Positions 1-9,780 of a stretch of DNA of 64,000 bases are shown piece after piece. Below the pieces are notes generated by a model that saw nothing but the letters and a program-made list of their open reading frames with translations, did not search any database and had not been told where the DNA came from. The stretch is taken from positions 49,563 to 113,562 of the IMG/VR virus record IMGVR_UViG_3300037516_000306; one strand, 5' to 3'. The position numbers and the translations under genes were made by a program. This DNA is from a virus. Within the stretch, counting starts at the first letter, position 1. The number at the start of each line of letters is the position of its first letter.

Positions 1-437
1 GTTGGATGTACTCTTAACCATGAAAAGGCTATCTCTTGAAAAGGAACTGATAGATCAAAGTAATTATCACCATCTAATAACTTAACTGGTTGTACATGTG
101 TTTGATCATCTGTAGAAGTTGATAACCCATAATTCCAAAACTTTGAACGAGGTCCTAAATCAATATCACCTAATTCATTTTCAAGTCTTGCTTTAAGTTT
201 AGTTACTCTTTCTATTTCTAACTCTCTTTCAGTTTGATCTGCAATTCTTCTGATGTAAGTAGAGTCTGGATCTAATCCTGTTCTATACTTTCCATCTAAT
301 TCTTTATAAGGATACTTGAATACTCCTGTTCCAGGAATTCTTGTAAATCCTTTTTGCGATAGTCCACTGTCCATTGTCTGCAGTTGAGAACTGTTATACT
401 CACGTTTTATCGTAGAGATTTTGCCTGTTTTACCCAT
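1..437 (-). CDS. Partial structural protein downstream of the major capsid gene
   Basis: The reading frame opens at an ATG on the minus strand (435-437) and runs without a stop off the left edge, so only the N-terminal 145 residues or so are visible. It begins MGKTGKISTIKREYNSSQLQ and contains a charged helical stretch (ERELEIERVTKLKARLENEL). It is the next gene after the capsid gene in the head operon, which suggests a head or head-tail joining role. I do not recognise the family; that the gene is real is well supported, its function is not. Confidence 0.7.
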   Translation of the reverse strand, partial: MGKTGKISTIKREYNSSQLQTMDSGLSQKGFTRIPGTGVFKYPYKELDGKYRTGLDPDSTYIRRIADQTERELEIERVTKLKARLENELGDIDLGPRSKFWNYGLSTSTDDQTHVQPVKLLDGDNYFDLSVPFQEIAFSWLRVHP

Positions 438-465
438 AATGTAGTTTAATTAAATATTTGGTTTA

Positions 466-609
466 TTTTAGAAGAGTGTCCCCATTGAAGGGAATGCGAC
501 TGGGAAACCCAATCCATCACTCTAAAACTTAGTTACGTTGCTGTGCAAGAGGCTTGACTAAGTAGGGTTGAGATCAATCCCCTCTGGGAGGGAGAGGAGG
601 TGAGGGGAT
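466..609. other. Structured intergenic region between capsid gene and next late gene
   Basis: Two structures are visible. At 466-527 the arms AGAGTG/CACTCT, extended by TTTT/AAAA across a bulge, enclose two small hairpins (CCC-ATTGAA-GGG and TGGG-AAA-CCCA), giving a three-way-junction shape. At 577-609 the arms ATCCCCTC and GAGGGGAT enclose a purine-rich 17-nt loop. No T-tract follows either on the minus strand, so these are not classical terminators. They could be a weak terminator, an RNA processing site or a translational control element for the genes after the capsid gene. Confidence 0.4.
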
Positions 610-673
610 CTTTCTCGGAAAAAAGAGATGTGTGCTGTTCTATTATGGGAAGCATCACATCTACGTTTTATTA

Positions 674-2236
674 TTAGAATTGTGGGATTTCCTCGATCAA
701 CACAGTTCTAGATAAATCTTCAATAAATACATCACATCTGTCTTTCATCCAGATTTCGTATCCTGGGAATTTATTAGCAGAACTCATACCTTGAGATTTA
801 GCAAAACCTAAGTGGTGACGAGTACCATCAATATAACCCCATGTCATAGAAGGAGCACCTTTCATACGTACTTCTCTAATGTTGTTTACCATTGATCCAT
901 CAGACATTGGAGAAACATCAAACACCATAAATACTGGAGTAGATTTTTTGTTTTGTCCAAACTCTAAGTTAGATTGTGGTAAATCTAATTCTTTTAAGTG
1001 AATCAATTCAACACGTCCAGTCTCACGAGTTACCATTGCATCAAATGCAAAGTTGTAAGTGATGTGTTGTCCTTCTCCTTGCATATATCTGTTTCCAGAA
1101 TCAGCCATGAAAGTAAGACCTGAATTTAATGCATCTGTTTTTAAAGCTTGTTGGAATACATCGAATCCAGCTTCATTAGTATACATCTTAACACTTCTAT
1201 CTTTTACATCCACTCTTCTGTAGAATAAATCTCCAAATACAGAACGGATTAAGTTAGCAGAGAATTCACCTCTGTTATATTGTACTAAGTTTCCATTGTT
1301 TCTCATTCTGTGGTATACACCAGCAGATGTTCTTTTCAATTCTTGTTTAGAACCATTAGTTTTAACTGTACCTGGTTTAGCCCAGATCATACGTTTAACT
1401 TTCAACTCTAACATAGATTTACGCATCCAGAACTCAATGAACGGTTCCCATTTAACATCATTACGAGTTAAAGGTAATTGGTTACGTCTTTGTGGAGCAT
1501 AAACTAAGATGTCTAATGGTTTACCAGAAGAATCTCTCATCATTTTATCATCAGCCCATTCAGTGATTTTGTGCTCATATCCATATGCAGAACCTAAAGA
1601 TTCGAACATTGTGATTTGCTCACCTAATCTTGGAAGACCTAATAAGTCTTGATCAAACTCACCAATAGCAGCATCAACTAATTCTAGTTCTACACCATAT
1701 TGTAAGAAGATAGGATTAACAAAATCAACTTGTGGATTATCACTTACTAATGTAAATGTATACAAGTAACCCATGTTCCATGGCTGAGGATCTTTGATTA
1801 CATAGAATCTAGGACCGTACTGACGAGTACCTACAGAAATGATTGCATTTTTAGAGAACTCATTAGTATCTAATATTAAAGAGAACTCTTGACCATCAAT
1901 ACCAGTTTTTCCAGCTAAGATAAGATCTTGCGTAGAAGTAGGGATGTCAATGATTTTTGGGAATTTGTAAGGAACAGCGATTTGCCATTTCCATGCATCA
2001 CTATTATTATCAATGTAATAAGGTGTGCTTTTGTTGATCATGTCTAGGAAGTCATTACTATACAATGAGCTCTGAGTATATAAAGAAATGATTTTCTTGT
2101 CATAATCAGCAGGCTCAGTAGAGTGAAAACTTTCCAAGTGATTTGAGTCAGTAAGTTTTCCTACCGCACGTTTGTCCATAGACGCTACACGAGCATAAGT
2201 AAAACCTGTTAAACCTGGGATTGTTTGAATTGCCAT
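674..2236 (-). CDS. Major capsid protein (probable)
   Basis: 520 residues, beginning MAIQTIPGLTGFTYARVASM. It lies in the order terminase, portal, scaffold, this gene, which is where the capsid gene sits in tailed phages. The mixed alpha/beta composition, lack of membrane segments or catalytic motifs, and length fit an HK97-fold shell protein; the resemblance to crAss-like capsid proteins is an impression from length and order, not an alignment. The start is ATG at 2236, 36 nt after the scaffold gene's stop-side neighbour. No internal repeats or anomalies were seen. Confidence 0.72.
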   Translation of the reverse strand: MAIQTIPGLTGFTYARVASMDKRAVGKLTDSNHLESFHSTEPADYDKKIISLYTQSSLYSNDFLDMINKSTPYYIDNNSDAWKWQIAVPYKFPKIIDIPTSTQDLILAGKTGIDGQEFSLILDTNEFSKNAIISVGTRQYGPRFYVIKDPQPWNMGYLYTFTLVSDNPQVDFVNPIFLQYGVELELVDAAIGEFDQDLLGLPRLGEQITMFESLGSAYGYEHKITEWADDKMMRDSSGKPLDILVYAPQRRNQLPLTRNDVKWEPFIEFWMRKSMLELKVKRMIWAKPGTVKTNGSKQELKRTSAGVYHRMRNNGNLVQYNRGEFSANLIRSVFGDLFYRRVDVKDRSVKMYTNEAGFDVFQQALKTDALNSGLTFMADSGNRYMQGEGQHITYNFAFDAMVTRETGRVELIHLKELDLPQSNLEFGQNKKSTPVFMVFDVSPMSDGSMVNNIREVRMKGAPSMTWGYIDGTRHHLGFAKSQGMSSANKFPGYEIWMKDRCDVFIEDLSRTVLIEEIPQF

Positions 2237-2272
2237 TGTTTATTCGTTTTTGTTATTAATTAATTATTTTTG

Positions 2273-3550
2273 TTATAAGAACCATGAATTAGGATTAGAT
2301 TTAGAACCACCAGTAGCAGCAGCTGTTTTAGCTTTTGTTACTTGTCTTGCAACTTCTCCGAACAATTGGTTAGACTTTTTAGTCACACCTGTTCTTTGTA
2401 TAGTTGATAATGTAGGATCTTTTTCTAACATTTTAAGCAGAAGTCCAATCTTAACTTTTTGTGCATGATTCTCTGGTCTTTTCAAATCCAGGATAGCACG
2501 ATCAAAGTCAGTTAGTGTTTCTCCTGAAGGAGTTTTCCACTTATCAACTAATAAGAAGTCTTGTAGTTCTGTTGCTAATTTTGGATTGATAGGTATACCA
2601 TCAAACTCTTTTTCTTTCACCTTATCTTGTAAGATGGATTGTACGTTATTTATATACTGATTTTTAACAGCTTGTTTTTGTTGTAATTCTTGTTGAGCAC
2701 TAGTTTCCATTTGTTGTAACTTAGATGCTTCTTTTTTAACCAACACTTTGTGATGTTTAGCAGCTACATTTTCAAGATCACCGTAGTTTTTAAGTCTTTC
2801 AACTTCTGTCTCTACATCTTCTGGATCAAATCCTTGATCTGATAAAGCTTGCTTCATTATCTTTACTTGATTGTCTTCATTTGAAAGATCCATCTCAGCA
2901 AAGTTTACTACTTGATTATAAACACTAAAGTAATCTTTTGGATTAACTCCTTTTACAAATATGGCATCAAAAGCTTCTTGGTAATCTTCTCCAAATTGTC
3001 CAATGAAATTTTGTACTAATTCAGAAGCACCTTTTTTCTTTTCTTCATTAAATCTTTCTAAGAACTCTTCTGCTGTAGATATAGGTTGTTGATCTTCTTC
3101 TTCATCATTGGTGAATACACCTAGTTTATAAAGATCATTTGCAAGAGCAGTGAATTGTGTTCCTTCAGGAGCATCCTCATCACTATCATCTGCATCATCA
3201 TCAGTAGCTGCAGCTTTTGCAGGTTTTGATACTGGAGCAGGTGTGTCATCTTCTTCTTCATCTTCATCATCACTTAAGAAGTCAGAGATCATTGATTGTC
3301 CATCTAGTTTCTCTTCATCTGTTTTACCATCAACGCTTTTAGGAGGAACAATATCCTTACCTTTTTTAACCGCTGGTGCTTCAGGAGCATCAGGAGCATT
3401 AGCATCTTTAATAATTGCAGTTACATCCTCTGGATTAGAAGATGCTGTTTCAGGAGAAAACAAGTCATTTAATAGTTCTTGGTTACCCATTCCCATGTCC
3501 ATAGTATCTTGGATACTAAAGTTACTTAGGTTATCTAAATTATCAGCCAT
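2273..3550 (-). CDS. Probable scaffolding protein
   Basis: 425 residues. The N-terminal third is acidic and disordered (DDEDEEEDD and DDDADDSDED tracts, Ala/Pro-rich linkers). The middle and end are helical and charged with a Gln-rich coiled coil around residues 255-290. This composition, and the position between portal and capsid genes, is the usual signature of a scaffold or assembly protein that is absent from mature heads. No protease motif is visible. The family assignment rests on composition and context, not on a sequence signature. Confidence 0.6.
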   Translation of the reverse strand: MADNLDNLSNFSIQDTMDMGMGNQELLNDLFSPETASSNPEDVTAIIKDANAPDAPEAPAVKKGKDIVPPKSVDGKTDEEKLDGQSMISDFLSDDEDEEEDDTPAPVSKPAKAAATDDDADDSDEDAPEGTQFTALANDLYKLGVFTNDEEEDQQPISTAEEFLERFNEEKKKGASELVQNFIGQFGEDYQEAFDAIFVKGVNPKDYFSVYNQVVNFAEMDLSNEDNQVKIMKQALSDQGFDPEDVETEVERLKNYGDLENVAAKHHKVLVKKEASKLQQMETSAQQELQQKQAVKNQYINNVQSILQDKVKEKEFDGIPINPKLATELQDFLLVDKWKTPSGETLTDFDRAILDLKRPENHAQKVKIGLLLKMLEKDPTLSTIQRTGVTKKSNQLFGEVARQVTKAKTAAATGGSKSNPNSWFL

Positions 3551-3692
3551 ATGTAGTTGTATTTATGTTTGGTTTATTTATGTAAAAGTATAATAAGAGT
3601 TTCTAATATCAAAGTGTTATAGATCAATGTGATCCAATTTTCTTGATAATATAGCATTAACATTTTTATCTCCTCTTTCGAGAAGAATTTTT

Positions 3693-6278
3693 TTAACCTT
3701 TTTTGTTATTTCTGCCCTTAGCATTCTCTTTTGCAACAGCAAGATCGTTTGCCATATTCTCTCTTTGTACTTGTAATTTCTCTTTTTCTATAGACATTTT
3801 ATCAGCAGCTTGTTTATTTTTAGATTGAACATCAGCCATCTTTAATCCATAATCTTTAGCAGCTTTATCTTGATCATTAGCTAATCTACTCATTTCTAGT
3901 ACATCAGGAACAGAATTAGAATTTTCATCTTCACTTGCAACATTACCATATCCTGTAGCAGAAATGATAGCAATCTTCTCTTTAGACAATCTATCAAGTT
4001 CTCTTTGATAATCATCATTAGCTTGTTTCTCTTGTTGTAACTGAGCAGCTTGTTGTAATGCAGCTTGAGCTTGTTCACCTTGTTGCTGTATTTGTTGTTG
4101 CTGTAATTGGTTAGCTTGTTCTTGTTGAGCAATCTGTCTATCTCTAAGATCTTTAAATGTTTTCTTAAGTTCTCTTTGAGACTTAGAACTATACAGTTCC
4201 ACTACATCATAAAGCGTGCCACCATTCTGAATAATAGCTTGAGAAAGTTGTCTAAGCTCATTAAACATTTGAGTATCTTCAGGTCTATTAGTAAGGAACA
4301 CTTTTAAATCACGTAATGAAAGATCATCTCCATTTACTTGTACAAATGCAGACTCACCCTCATTTGTAATATATGATAGTGTACTCTGTGGTTTTGAACT
4401 TTGTATATATTGAGCAGCATCTACAATACCTTGATACAACTGTCCAAGTACATACTCGTGAGCTATAAATAAAGGCTCTGTTTGAGAGTAACTCTGTTGC
4501 ATAGCAGCATTGGTACCTGTAGCACTTTCAGAAGCAGAAATGTTACCCATACGTTGTCTAGACATACCTACAAGTTCCCAACATTCAGTTTTAAGTTGTT
4601 GTGCTAATGTATATCTTGATTGTATCTCTTGTGTACGTGTAAGATCAAGAGCTGTAAATTGATTGAATGAACTAGGAGATTTTAAGTTCTCTGGAGAGTC
4701 ATCAATAAATACTACACCTCTATTACGTGCTTCCATTTCCCAGATATCAAGAGCATCTTGTGCATCTCCATCTTTAGGAATAGGAATATGTCTTAATGAC
4801 ATAAGCTGAACCTTACCTACCTCTTTCTCTAGAAGTTTGTATAATTGGTTCATACATACGTTATATAGCACTTGGAAAGGTTTCATTAAATCTACAAGAG
4901 ATTTAGATTCTGTGTTCTTCACCTCATATGTTGTACCTATAATAGGACAATAGTTTAATAACTTAAATGGTTTAATGTGATAGATATCTGGACCAATTTT
5001 AGTTCCTTGATACCATTGATTAATCCATCCCCATTCTAATGATTGTTGTGTAGGTATTGTGCCTGATTTGTAGTCTTCAGTTACAAGAGTAGATTGCTCA
5101 TTACCCATATCATCTAAATAGATAAGTTTACCTATTTTCTTTTTAGATATCCAATAGCTTCTAACCACTACATACTTATATCCAAATGAGCTTACATTGT
5201 TTGTAAGTCCTAAGAAGTCTTTTAATCCATCATTGTTTTCTTTCATTTCTGATTCAATGATCATTCTTGTTTGTAACACAAGAGGGTCAAATGTATCATA
5301 CATTACAGAGTCTTGTCCAGGAATAGCATCTGGATTACCAAGGTTTGATTCTCTAACATTAATCAATCCATAATCCTGTAATGAACTACGTAAGTGATCT
5401 ATCTCTTCTTTAGTAAGATCTGGAATGCTTTCGATGATTTCTGAAAGTTCCATAACCTGTACTGTACCAGCAGCATATGCTCCTTGTGCTCTACCTGTTG
5501 GATCTGATATAAACTTTCTATCAGGAGTAGTAAGAAACCAAGTGTTCTTTGGGTTAGCCACCTCAATGTTAAATCCAGTTTTTGAATTATCTTCATATAT
5601 ATGATAGAACTCTCTACCAGAAATTAGAAGATCTCTAAAAGCATCTTCTGATTTTTCTTTAAGAACAAATTCAGCTTTTTGACATGTAAGAACATGATTA
5701 GCCCATTTCTCTGCAACAGATGTATAGCTATCTAACTGATCCTTAACTTGTTCCATTGACATCTTCTCTAGATCTTCATCAGGGATATCAATTCCTTCTA
5801 TTGAAGCCTTTTCAATAATTTGTTGTTTAGCTTGTGAGATGACATATTTCTGAAGAGTTTCTGTTTTAAATTGTAGCTCTTCTGCTTGACTATCATCATC
5901 AAAAGCTTTCACTCTAAATGTATCAGGTCTTTTACTGATCTCTCCTACTAATTCATTTACAGGAGTGGTAACAATAGAATACATCTTCACGTATGCAGGA
6001 AGTTCTAGATCTGCTGTAAGTACATCTGTGAAGCTTCTCACTTCAGGCTCCTGATAGAAATCTTCCATACGTAGGATTCCTTTCATAAGATCGTAGTTCT
6101 TAACAAATGTATCTCTATTCTTTACATACTCAGCATATGCTTTATTGGAGAAATAATCCATTGTATTCTTTATCCAACTCTCATCTTGTTTTTCCTTATC
6201 TGTTTTGAACTGATCTGGGAAGATGTTAAGATAGGCATACCTGATGGTTGCGTCTTTTGTATATCTAATTATTGCCAT
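3693..6278 (-). CDS. Portal protein
   Basis: 861 residues, immediately downstream of the terminase gene: its ATG overlaps the end of the terminase frame. Large portals of roughly this size occur in crAss-like and other podovirus-type phages. The N-terminal and central part is alpha/beta with a wing/clip-like region (DLELPAYVKMYSIVTTPVNELVGEISKRP begins around residue 89, given here by position). The C-terminal ~130 residues form a Gln-rich coiled coil (QQEQANQLQQQQIQQQGEQ) ending in a Lys/Asn-rich tail. It would form the dodecameric DNA channel at the head vertex. The call rests on context, length and domain layout. Confidence 0.78.
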   Translation of the reverse strand: MAIIRYTKDATIRYAYLNIFPDQFKTDKEKQDESWIKNTMDYFSNKAYAEYVKNRDTFVKNYDLMKGILRMEDFYQEPEVRSFTDVLTADLELPAYVKMYSIVTTPVNELVGEISKRPDTFRVKAFDDDSQAEELQFKTETLQKYVISQAKQQIIEKASIEGIDIPDEDLEKMSMEQVKDQLDSYTSVAEKWANHVLTCQKAEFVLKEKSEDAFRDLLISGREFYHIYEDNSKTGFNIEVANPKNTWFLTTPDRKFISDPTGRAQGAYAAGTVQVMELSEIIESIPDLTKEEIDHLRSSLQDYGLINVRESNLGNPDAIPGQDSVMYDTFDPLVLQTRMIIESEMKENNDGLKDFLGLTNNVSSFGYKYVVVRSYWISKKKIGKLIYLDDMGNEQSTLVTEDYKSGTIPTQQSLEWGWINQWYQGTKIGPDIYHIKPFKLLNYCPIIGTTYEVKNTESKSLVDLMKPFQVLYNVCMNQLYKLLEKEVGKVQLMSLRHIPIPKDGDAQDALDIWEMEARNRGVVFIDDSPENLKSPSSFNQFTALDLTRTQEIQSRYTLAQQLKTECWELVGMSRQRMGNISASESATGTNAAMQQSYSQTEPLFIAHEYVLGQLYQGIVDAAQYIQSSKPQSTLSYITNEGESAFVQVNGDDLSLRDLKVFLTNRPEDTQMFNELRQLSQAIIQNGGTLYDVVELYSSKSQRELKKTFKDLRDRQIAQQEQANQLQQQQIQQQGEQAQAALQQAAQLQQEKQANDDYQRELDRLSKEKIAIISATGYGNVASEDENSNSVPDVLEMSRLANDQDKAAKDYGLKMADVQSKNKQAADKMSIEKEKLQVQRENMANDLAVAKENAKGRNNKKG

Positions 6279-8302
6279 TATGTAAACAATTTATTTTTTG
6301 GTGTGTTAAACATTGGTCTGCTTTCTGTAAACAGCTTATTCTTTTTGTTCTTAGTGAACATTGATTTGATTCTTACATCTTGTTCTCCTCCTATTTTTCC
6401 CATAATGGGATCTAGTTTCATAGCAAGAGCTATTGCAAGCTCTGCAGCAATGATTCTATCAAAGTTACCTGATTCATTATACTGAATCATTTCTTCTAGT
6501 AATACAGGATCAAATATCTTTGCTATACCTTTTATCTCAGACTTGATGTTTCCATCTTCATCTTTCTCTGTATGTACCACTTCTTCTGAATACTTCTTAA
6601 GACATCCATGTAAGAAGTCTCGTATTTTTTCAGATGATCTATGTATTCCGTAATCCCTTCTAACTGTGGTATTTGGAACTATTTCTTTCAACCAGTCTGG
6701 TTGTCTTTCTAAATAATGAGCATCTCCTTTAGCTATCATGTAATCAATGAATGATATTTCATCATTCTCACATAGAGCTCTAGCATTATAATACTTAATA
6801 AGATAGCGAGCTTGTTCTTCCCATGTTTCTTTTTTATCTGGTCTAGCACAATAGCTAGCTACAAACATATCTTGATACTTCTCTCCAGAAATAGCATGCA
6901 TACGTTTGTATATATAGACAGATCCTAATGAGCTAGAATAAGCAGATTTACCTTGTCTATAAGGGTCAATTCCTGCAACATACAATCCATATGGAGGATC
7001 TGCTATAGGAAACTCATATATCACTACAGGAGCATCTTTCTGATCACTATTCTTAAGAGGAAAGTTTGATATAGGAAGTTTATCTGTAAACTCATGTCTC
7101 ACACCATCACCATCATCATATAAAACAACAGGTGTTCCTGTTCTTTCTTGTGCTAATAGTCTACTCTTCTGACGTTTAGCTGCTTCTATATCAAATATGT
7201 TTGTATCTTCATTCAAGAATATATCATCCACTTCTTGTGGGTAATACATTTTCTCTTTTAAATAAGCTAGTCTATCACCAGCTTTCTTTAATCTTTCAAG
7301 ATTATCATTTGTAATCTTATCTGCTGTCTCTTGATTAGAGACTAACATCTTTACATTATGTAACTCAGAATCTGCTGGTTGTTCTAGAAAAGCTCCAAGA
7401 GTGGAATCTTCTTTAGCTTCCATTCTATACTTATGTGAAATAAATAGTCCATGGATTCTTTGATCATCCTTAGCACTATTGTATTCCAGAAAGTTAAAGT
7501 TCTGAACGTCAAACATTAAGCTCTTTGCGTCCATGAAGTTTTGCATATCTCCACCTGTACCTGTAAGAATTGGAGAACATCCCCAACCAAATGGTGTGGT
7601 GAAACCTGGTGTAGCAGCTTGTAATCCTCTGAGGAAATTACCCTTACCTATCTCATCAATAATAAGCCTTCTTGGTTTTGTACCTGCAATAGCCTCTTCA
7701 TTGTTACCACCATCTAAGTTACGAATAAGGATCTGAGAAAAGGGGATTCTCTCTCCTGCTTTTGTCTTGATCCCTAATGTAACTTGGTTTTTCCAGTTGT
7801 CTTCTACCCTCTGCCATCTCCAGGCTTCTGGTAAGAAGTTTAATCCTTTGTCAATCTTATCTGTGATAAGCTTTATATCGGGAGCATTTAGTCCTGCAAT
7901 AATGTTCTGGGAGTTCTCATCGAACGTTGCACCATGACCTATATAGGAGCTCTCAATTACTGACTTAGCTAAACGACGAATACCTAGTATTACTAGGCCT
8001 TTCTTTTCTGTATGTGCTCTATCTATTTCGTTTGTTATAATCCACTCGTTATCACGTAGATATGGATTAGCATATTTCTGTGATATTCTACCTCTGTCAT
8101 CTATCATATCTACCTCTGTATTCCAGAAGTTTAAATGCCAATATAGAAAAGGATTGATATAAACTCCTCCCATTGTACAACCATCGATGCACAGTTGTTT
8201 ATGAAAAGCATAGAATTCCCTATACTCCTCTGAATCTTTTGAGGGAACTCTCTTCTGGTTGATAAACCAGTCTTTATAATCAATACTTTGTAATCCATCC
8301 AT
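6278..8302 (-). CDS. terL: Terminase large subunit (TerL)
   Basis: 674 residues. ATPase part: a Walker A-like element GIRRLAKS around residues 107-114 and a clear Walker B LIIDE at about 213-217. Nuclease part: AGIDPYRQG near residue 440 opens the RNase H-like domain, with a second acidic site in ALCENDEISFIDYM further on. It is the motor that cuts concatemeric DNA and pumps it through the portal. It is translationally coupled at both ends: the upstream gene's stop overlaps its start, and its own stop overlaps the portal ATG. The Walker A lacks the canonical GKT, as is common in large terminases. Confidence 0.92.
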   Translation of the reverse strand: MDGLQSIDYKDWFINQKRVPSKDSEEYREFYAFHKQLCIDGCTMGGVYINPFLYWHLNFWNTEVDMIDDRGRISQKYANPYLRDNEWIITNEIDRAHTEKKGLVILGIRRLAKSVIESSYIGHGATFDENSQNIIAGLNAPDIKLITDKIDKGLNFLPEAWRWQRVEDNWKNQVTLGIKTKAGERIPFSQILIRNLDGGNNEEAIAGTKPRRLIIDEIGKGNFLRGLQAATPGFTTPFGWGCSPILTGTGGDMQNFMDAKSLMFDVQNFNFLEYNSAKDDQRIHGLFISHKYRMEAKEDSTLGAFLEQPADSELHNVKMLVSNQETADKITNDNLERLKKAGDRLAYLKEKMYYPQEVDDIFLNEDTNIFDIEAAKRQKSRLLAQERTGTPVVLYDDGDGVRHEFTDKLPISNFPLKNSDQKDAPVVIYEFPIADPPYGLYVAGIDPYRQGKSAYSSSLGSVYIYKRMHAISGEKYQDMFVASYCARPDKKETWEEQARYLIKYYNARALCENDEISFIDYMIAKGDAHYLERQPDWLKEIVPNTTVRRDYGIHRSSEKIRDFLHGCLKKYSEEVVHTEKDEDGNIKSEIKGIAKIFDPVLLEEMIQYNESGNFDRIIAAELAIALAMKLDPIMGKIGGEQDVRIKSMFTKNKKNKLFTESRPMFNTPKNKLFT

Positions 8303-8634
8303 TATTTTCTACCCTTTAAGAAATCTTCTGCCATACTTCCTAGCTCAGCACCACCTCTTACAGGTACCACCTTTGCTTCTTCTTTCTCTCTGAGTTTCTC
8401 AACTTGCTCTAATAGAGCTAGATAGTTTTTCATTGTCTCTTGTACAAACTTACCTTGTGCTTCAATAGATGCAATCACCATAGGCATTGCTCCACCAGCT
8501 TTGGTTTCTTTCCATTTGATTCTATCCTCTAATGTATGTAAAGGATTAGCATCAACGTATTGCTTCCAGGTTGATAATTGTTCTTCAGCCCATTCAAGTT
8601 CTGCTGCTATATATGTAGTTTTCTTTAATGCCAT
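8302..8634 (-). CDS. Small helical protein upstream of TerL; terminase small subunit candidate
   Basis: 110 residues, helical and charged, no Cys pairs or membrane segment. It directly precedes terL with a one-base overlap of stop and start, the usual place for a terminase small subunit. No helix-turn-helix could be singled out by eye, so the functional label is an inference from position only. Confidence 0.55.
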   Translation of the reverse strand: MALKKTTYIAAELEWAEEQLSTWKQYVDANPLHTLEDRIKWKETKAGGAMPMVIASIEAQGKFVQETMKNYLALLEQVEKLREKEEAKVVPVRGGAELGSMAEDFLKGRK

Positions 8635-8645
8635 TGTTTTGTTTT

Positions 8646-8921
8646 TTAGTATTCCTCCTCTTCAAACATGCTGTCTAAATTCATGCCATCTTTTATTATC
8701 TCCTCTATTTCTTCATCATCTAGATGAGGCCCATCTATATTGAGTTCTATTTCATACTTCTGTATAGCATATAAAAACTCTCTGTCACTCACTCCCCATA
8801 CATCTGTATATTCATCCAATGCTGTGGAAATGTGTCTTCCCATATTATACGTAGGATAGGCTTTTTGTAAGCGTACCAATGTCTGTATAATTTGACGATA
8901 ATAGTTAGGTTGTTTTGCCAT
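8646..8921 (-). CDS. Hypothetical acidic protein in head operon
   Basis: 91 residues, starting MAKQPNYYRQIIQTLVRLQK and ending in an acidic tail (DGMNLDSMFEEEEY). It shares one base with the next gene upstream, so the two are probably co-translated. I do not recognise the family; the position in the packaging operon suggests an assembly or packaging accessory role. Confidence 0.65.
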   Translation of the reverse strand: MAKQPNYYRQIIQTLVRLQKAYPTYNMGRHISTALDEYTDVWGVSDREFLYAIQKYEIELNIDGPHLDDEEIEEIIKDGMNLDSMFEEEEY

Positions 8922-9181
8922 TATATTAATTCATTTATATCATCTTCAGATAGAGAAGGTTTGTCTTCTTCCTCTTCTTCTCCTTGCATATCCACTTCTA
9001 TCTCTATTTCACTATCATCTGACATGTACTCAGGCTTCACTGTTATCTTTATAACATCCATTGATCCTTCTTCTCTTTCATCTTGCTGTCCTGATATATC
9101 AATAAAATCAGCTCCTTCTTCAAATAGATTTGTAAGAATTTGTATAAGTCCCTCTAGTGGTATTTTACGTAGTGAGTTCAT
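8921..9181 (-). CDS. Hypothetical acidic protein in head operon
   Basis: 86 residues, strongly acidic (DMQGEEEEEDKPSLSEDDINEL near the C-terminus). The start overlaps the end of the zinc-ribbon gene by 17 bases and its stop overlaps the next start, consistent with translational coupling. No known motif was recognised. Confidence 0.62.
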   Translation of the reverse strand: MNSLRKIPLEGLIQILTNLFEEGADFIDISGQQDEREEGSMDVIKITVKPEYMSDDSEIEIEVDMQGEEEEEDKPSLSEDDINELI

Positions 9182-9440
9182 CTGGTAATGATTGTGCTAC
9201 CCATTTCTTGAATGGGCATTCGCATGTTAAACATTTTGTTTTTGCAGATAGTGTACATCCGCATTCTGCACAATGTGCATCTGGTCTCATACTCTTATAA
9301 TCCTTCTTATTAGAAGAATGCTCTTCACATGCATTACATATAGCTAGTCTTTCTTGACTAACATGTTCTATAAAAGCTTTTTCTTTTTCTTCAGGGAGAA
9401 GGTGATTCTTCCATCCCTCATATATCTGTTTTAGACTCAT
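9165..9440 (-). CDS. Small zinc-ribbon protein
   Basis: 91 residues with a run of metal-binding pairs: CNAC, CAECGC, then CLTCEC. Small Cys-rich ribbons of this kind occur in the packaging and late-gene clusters of many large phages. It probably binds one or two zinc ions and may contact DNA or another protein. It overlaps the IHF-like gene upstream by 23 bases. Confidence 0.68.
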   Translation of the reverse strand: MSLKQIYEGWKNHLLPEEKEKAFIEHVSQERLAICNACEEHSSNKKDYKSMRPDAHCAECGCTLSAKTKCLTCECPFKKWVAQSLPDELTT

Positions 9441-9780
9441 TCATTTTTGGTTTTAATGTTTTGATATCTGTTAACGCTGTATTCAATCTTAGTTGTGTAG
9501 AATGTTTCTTCTTATCTGTAACATCTGGATCAGCTAATGTATTCTCATAAGCTTGTTTCATTTGTAAAAGCTTATTATATTGTGTAAGTGCTTTCTTCTT
9601 ATTAAACAAAAACTTACCAAACCCCGAAATCTCTATTGTATCATTTGTATTAAGAGCATCATTGGCAGAATCAAACTGATGGTTCACTACTTGGTCAATT
9701 GTCTTTTCTGATATGACCATGTTAATCGACATCTTCTTAATTATCCACTCCTTCACTGACATTGTTGATGGCTTCTCCAT
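9418..9780 (-). CDS. IHF/HU-like DNA-bending protein
   Basis: 120 residues. The stretch SEKTIDQVVNHQFDSANDAL followed by NDTIEISGFGKFLFNKKKA matches the HU/IHF fold entry: helices, then a beta segment with the hallmark I-x-G-F-G-x-F. The DNA-binding arm is short and the C-terminal half is a Lys-rich helix. An IHF-like gene near the packaging genes is characteristic of crAss-like phages, as far as I know. It may shape DNA for packaging, replication or late transcription. Start choice: M at 9780 overlaps the previous gene by 44 bases; M at 9762 (MSVKEW) is an equally good start. Confidence 0.75.
   Translation of the reverse strand: MEKPSTMSVKEWIIKKMSINMVISEKTIDQVVNHQFDSANDALNTNDTIEISGFGKFLFNKKKALTQYNKLLQMKQAYENTLADPDVTDKKKHSTQLRLNTALTDIKTLKPKMNESKTDI

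Noticed and set aside
3150-3593. 147-residue plus-strand frame opposite the scaffold gene
   Set aside because: It is Ser/Ala-rich complement of an acidic, low-complexity scaffold; no leader, no conserved features.
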